From contig NC_037602.1 in assembly GCF_003073045.1 (NCBI RefSeq), positions 1,736,001-1,800,000 on the forward strand: a DNA stretch of 64,000 nt, read 5' to 3'. The first letter of the stretch is position 1; every line of letters begins with the position of its first letter. Made by a program: the position numbers and the translations under genes. Source of the DNA: Pomacea canaliculata. Lineage: Eukaryota > Mollusca > Gastropoda > Architaenioglossa > Ampullariidae. Positions 60,363 to 64,000 of the stretch are shown piece after piece. Under the pieces are notes generated by a model, which searched no databases, was not told the origin of the DNA, and saw nothing but the letters and a program-made list of their open reading frames with translations.

Positions 60363-63299
60363 ATGGGAAAAAGATTGAAAACAACATTTCTAAATGCCTT
60401 TTTGATACTGTTCATTAGCTGGCAAAATACAGAGTCTGGCTCACATGTTGACGGCTCAACTTTCGACGAAAGCGATGGTCAGTCCGGCTTGTGGTCGACT
60501 TTGCTCCAGTCACTGCTTGTCAACAATGACTTCAAAGACGAACTGTACTTGTTGAGGGTCAAACACCTGGGCGAAACTAATACCTCCTTAATGTCACCGA
60601 CGAATTATACAGGATCAGGTTTGTTGGAAATGTTAAGATTTGTACATCAGTTTGACCAGGTGTGTCTCGAGATGTGTCTCTGTCCAAACATGGAACTGGC
60701 TGCGAGTGTCCTAGTGCCGTACGTGCGTGAGTGGCTGAGCTCACTCAATCATGTCAACGTTTCGGACGAAACGATCGAGTTCATCATGAATGAACTTCAG
60801 AAGGGCGCCGAGAGCTCCCTGTCTTTTGTGTCAGTATTTGACATCTATCTGACACTGAAACAACACACTTTAGCCTCATTGGTGCTGAAGTCATTCAGCC
60901 GTGACATGACGTTCTGCTGGCTGCACTCAAACGAGACTCTTCGCTTGGACGCTGCGACCGAAATGCAACTGTTTCCCAGAGCGCAAATACCGGAAGAGGA
61001 ATCTGTTTTCACCAGAAGAGACAACAGAAGCGAACACTTTGTTTATGACAATAAAACCACATTTAATATAAACGTGCAATGTGAGCCCGGTGCTAAACTA
61101 ATACTAACGAGAGAAACGCATATTGGGGCCTACGGGAAGTTCAAGATGTCCGACTGTGAAGTCTTCAACGAAGGTCTGCTGAGATCATCTGACATGAGCC
61201 TGACACAACTCTCCATCGTTGGCAGCGATTTTTCATGGATCAGAAATATCATGTCAGGAGGAGTCTTTTGCAATCAGAATATGAATACCTCATCAGTGCG
61301 CAGTTCTGCGGAGCTCTCTCAACAAAATGCGACGGTGATTTGTGAAAACTCTTCCACCATTTTGACCAGCGTGCGAGATGTTTCTCTGATAAATGTCCCT
61401 CTTCTTCCGAAAGACCTCAGTGATGTGTTCCGGTGGTTCCAGGGAGCCAGGGAGTTGAAGCTATTCAACAACGACCTGGGCAATGTGACGTGTAGACAGC
61501 TTCAACCCTCGCTAATTGCCTGGAGGATTCTCTGGGTCTCTAACAACGGTCTGCGATCTGTGCCCCCGTGTGTACTGAGGCCAGATTTATTTATTTTGAT
61601 GCTGTCCAGCAACACCATCACCGATATGTCCCCCTTTCAGTTTCCACGAACAGTACCCGCCCCTGATCTACGGATTCTCGTTCTGAACGACAACCAGATA
61701 AGGGATGTAGGTATCATGGCGGATATGAACGTCAGCATTCTGCTTCTCGCTGGCAACCAAATCTCGCATCTAGATAAGATGGCATTTACTCGACTTTTTG
61801 AACTTCAAATTTTGGACTTGAGTAGAAACCGTTTGCGCGTGCTTGACCCAGGATCATTCAAGACACTCACGAGCATGTTCGTGCTTAGTTTGAACGACAA
61901 CGAACTGGAAACTTTCGACCTTTCCGTCACTCCGCCCTTGCTCCTTAACTGTTCCATTTTTCTGATGAACAATCGGTTTTCGCACCCGCCGTTCAAAAAA
62001 AATAATTATACAGTGAACGGACCCATTCGGGTCTACGCTGGCCACAACCCCTTCGCCTGTGACTGCGACATTGCCGGGTACCTGCAAGTCATGGCAGATA
62101 CCCCGACATCAGCTCAGACTATTTTCAGAGGCAGATCCGACATGATTTGCAAATACCCATCAGCCCACTTCGGCACGTTGCTGGACGATTTTCAGCTCGA
62201 TGTCGACCGATGTCCTGTTGTGCTCGACTGCCCGCCCACGTGTACATGTGAGTTATCTCGCACTGCCCACGTGATTTCCGTCGACTGCGTCTTACAAGAT
62301 GGCGTTAGTCAGCTGCCTGAAAGAATGCCTACTACACATAATCTGTCGCTTAATTTGAGGCATTCAGGCCGTTTTCAAGGATCAGAGTTAGCGCTCACTG
62401 ACGCAGAATACCTCGAGAGAGTGGTCAGTCTTAACGTGTCTGGCGCTGGCGTGTCGGCCATATCGGAACTCATGTGTGAGGGGCTGTCTAGAGCTCACCT
62501 GTTGGATTTCTCTAACAACAACATATCCCGCCTCCCCCGGTGCTTCCTGTCGAGAGCTAAAGAACAAGCTACTCTCATTATGTATCTGGCCGGAAACCCA
62601 TGGGAGTGCACCTGCGACACTGCTTGGCTGCAGGCCTGGATGTCATCTACGATGACGAAAGATGACGCGGCAAGAGACCAGTGGTCGTCAGTGTGGGTGA
62701 AGGACGCTGCAGATGTGATGTGCAGTGCTGCCACACAGCCGAACACACGTGTGCTAGACTGGGACGCCACCTCGTGTGAACCGCACAACTACCTCCCCTG
62801 GGTCATTGTTCTGAGCGTAGTCATTGGGCTGATCGTAATTGTGGTCCCACTTGTGTACTTTAATCGCCTAAAGGTCTTGGTCTCACTCCATGCCACCTAC
62901 CATATTCGACCCTTCACGCGAACTCGCTGTTTTGACGAAAGCAAGTTCCGGTACGAAGCCCTGGTGGTTCATGGCGAAGATGAACTTTGCTCCACTTGGG
63001 TGGTGGAGGTGCTCTTGTCCAAGATGGAGGCTTCCCGCTACCGTGTGTGCATACCCAGTCGAGACTTTCTACCTGGCGATTTGATGGCCGAGAATTATAT
63101 GAAAGCCGTGGACGAGAGCAAGGCCGTGGTGTGTCTGGTGTCCTGCAAGACGGTGCAGGAAGAATGGTGGCGCTACGCCTTTCAGATCGCACGTGACAAC
63201 AACGCTCGGGATCCCAACGAGCTGCTTCTCCTCGCTCTGTTGGAGGTGGTGCCAGACGCAGACTATCCCAGAAGAAGTTTTGAGTTTTTTGAAGTCTAA
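60363..63299 (+). CDS. Toll-like receptor, multiple-cysteine-cluster type
   Basis: Cell-surface or endosomal innate immune receptor signalling through MyD88-type adaptors. I start at ATG 60,363: the next residues form a signal peptide (TTFLNAFLILFISW), and a splice acceptor (TTTTACAG) precedes the exon at 60,268, so the in-frame ATG at 60,228 is probably intronic. From this start there are 978 residues. About 1-350 has few clear repeats; 355-560 has about eight leucine-rich repeats (LKLFNND, LVLNDNQI, LLLAGNQI, LDLSRNRL). A cysteine cap (HNPFACDCD) lies near 560, an N-type cap (CPPTCTC) near 622, two more repeats, and a second cap (NPWECTC) near 744. A membrane helix spans about 809-832, and the TIR domain starts near 860 with box 2 RDFLPGD. 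The frame stops at 63,299, before box 3. The missing end (SNTYLTLEDKWFWKKLFYYL) is present in the next frame to 63,393, so one extra base near 63,267-63,269 is likely. Coding is on one long exon. Confidence 0.93.
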   Translation: MGKRLKTTFLNAFLILFISWQNTESGSHVDGSTFDESDGQSGLWSTLLQSLLVNNDFKDELYLLRVKHLGETNTSLMSPTNYTGSGLLEMLRFVHQFDQVCLEMCLCPNMELAASVLVPYVREWLSSLNHVNVSDETIEFIMNELQKGAESSLSFVSVFDIYLTLKQHTLASLVLKSFSRDMTFCWLHSNETLRLDAATEMQLFPRAQIPEEESVFTRRDNRSEHFVYDNKTTFNINVQCEPGAKLILTRETHIGAYGKFKMSDCEVFNEGLLRSSDMSLTQLSIVGSDFSWIRNIMSGGVFCNQNMNTSSVRSSAELSQQNATVICENSSTILTSVRDVSLINVPLLPKDLSDVFRWFQGARELKLFNNDLGNVTCRQLQPSLIAWRILWVSNNGLRSVPPCVLRPDLFILMLSSNTITDMSPFQFPRTVPAPDLRILVLNDNQIRDVGIMADMNVSILLLAGNQISHLDKMAFTRLFELQILDLSRNRLRVLDPGSFKTLTSMFVLSLNDNELETFDLSVTPPLLLNCSIFLMNNRFSHPPFKKNNYTVNGPIRVYAGHNPFACDCDIAGYLQVMADTPTSAQTIFRGRSDMICKYPSAHFGTLLDDFQLDVDRCPVVLDCPPTCTCELSRTAHVISVDCVLQDGVSQLPERMPTTHNLSLNLRHSGRFQGSELALTDAEYLERVVSLNVSGAGVSAISELMCEGLSRAHLLDFSNNNISRLPRCFLSRAKEQATLIMYLAGNPWECTCDTAWLQAWMSSTMTKDDAARDQWSSVWVKDAADVMCSAATQPNTRVLDWDATSCEPHNYLPWVIVLSVVIGLIVIVVPLVYFNRLKVLVSLHATYHIRPFTRTRCFDESKFRYEALVVHGEDELCSTWVVEVLLSKMEASRYRVCIPSRDFLPGDLMAENYMKAVDESKAVVCLVSCKTVQEEWWRYAFQIARDNNARDPNELLLLALLEVVPDADYPRRSFEFFEV

Positions 63300-63393
63300 C
63301 ACTTACCTGACGTTAGAAGACAAGTGGTTCTGGAAGAAACTGTTCTACTATCTGCCTGATCCCCCTCGTCATGAAACAGCTACTGCTACTTAG
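63300..63393 (+). other. Out-of-frame continuation of the TIR domain
   Basis: Read one frame over from the receptor, this stretch encodes LKSNTYLTLEDKWFWKKL and ends at TAG 63,391-63,393. It matches the normal C-terminal helix and the FW box 3 of animal TIR domains. It should be counted as part of the receptor gene, lost to the annotated frame by a single-base shift just upstream. Confidence 0.85.
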
Positions 63394-64000
63394 ACAAGGT
63401 AGTCTCCTGTTGGTGGAGATGACATACTCTTAGCACACACACACACATGCTCACTTAAAAAATTCTTTGAAAGATAAATATGCCTGTAACGTTGTTTACA
63501 AATGTGTTATCAAAATTCCACAGAAAATATATGTACAAAACAATAGGACCCTGGAGTCATAATTTAAATAATTTTTAAACCCTAAGCTTTTTAATTTAGA
63601 GCTGTAACCTGTTGAAAACATTAATTACCAAACATCATGACCAAGATAGATCGCAATCTCTGTGCACACCAATAATGTCAAATGAAATATAACAGCCAGT
63701 GAACAATGAGATCGTACAGACACACTTAACAACATAAGTGAGATGAGGTACAAGAGTAAAGCAATGGATGAAGGGATGTAGATACTATACAATTGTAAGA
63801 TGGAGTCGTTACATGATGGTCAACATGACAGGCAGTATTGTCAGGGAGTTAAGGATAGTAATTCAGGGATAGCACTTTGTGAACAGACATGTTTAGAATA
63901 GTTTTAGGCTTTAGAAGACATGTGCTACGAGCCCCAGGAAAACGTCCCGTCAGGAAGTTGTGTGCGTGGTTACGTACAGGTAGTGTTGCGTGGACGCGTT
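63394..64000. other. Receptor 3' flank
   Basis: AT-rich sequence with a short CA run near 63,437. I see no clear AATAAA close to the stop and no further gene. Confidence 0.5.

Overview
This is an animal nuclear genomic window. Genes are split into many short exons by AT-rich introns with GT..AG ends, microsatellites are abundant, and there are decayed LINE and DNA-transposon copies. The gene set (dynein assembly factor, Mediator subunit, mitoribosomal protein, CCDC87, EXD1-like protein, Toll-like receptor) is metazoan. The receptor with two cysteine clusters, together with the base composition, suits a lophotrochozoan, most likely a gastropod mollusc. The organism is inferred, not shown.

Layout: 1-9,985 holds no gene I can support. 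It is GC-richer and full of simple and tandem repeats (58-bp, 11-bp and 26-bp units, CA/GT and GAGA tracts). DNAAF4 (minus, 10,236-17,065) and MED27 (plus, 17,407-22,500) are divergent neighbours with about 340 bp between their start codons. MRPS30/mL65 (plus, 24,195-28,709) follows in four exons. CCDC87 (minus, 30,502-55,555) fills the middle with 31 coding exons that I could join in phase into one reading frame of about 1,050 codons. Its introns carry a short hAT-type element with inverted ends, LINE remnants, a tRNA-like SINE head and an unclassified GC-richer block. An EXD1-like gene with an apparently dead exonuclease fold (plus, 55,897-59,155) starts head-to-head with CCDC87. A Toll-like receptor (plus, 60,363 onward) closes the window.

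The genes are not an operon, and most are housekeeping or cilium/sperm genes. Two divergent pairs stand out: DNAAF4 with MED27, and CCDC87 (sperm) with the EXD1-like gene (EXD1 acts in germline piRNA production in mouse). MRPS30 and CCDC87 converge, with candidate poly(A) signals close together near 29.6-29.7 kb.

Points for a second look: a frame break just before box 3 of the receptor TIR domain; a frame break at the start of the EXD1-like domain; the second half of the DNAAF4 CS domain cannot be found; a LINE tail sits directly on a MED27 splice acceptor; and a cluster of five TGACA-type palindromes lies in the gene-free left arm. I found no convincing new multi-gene system.
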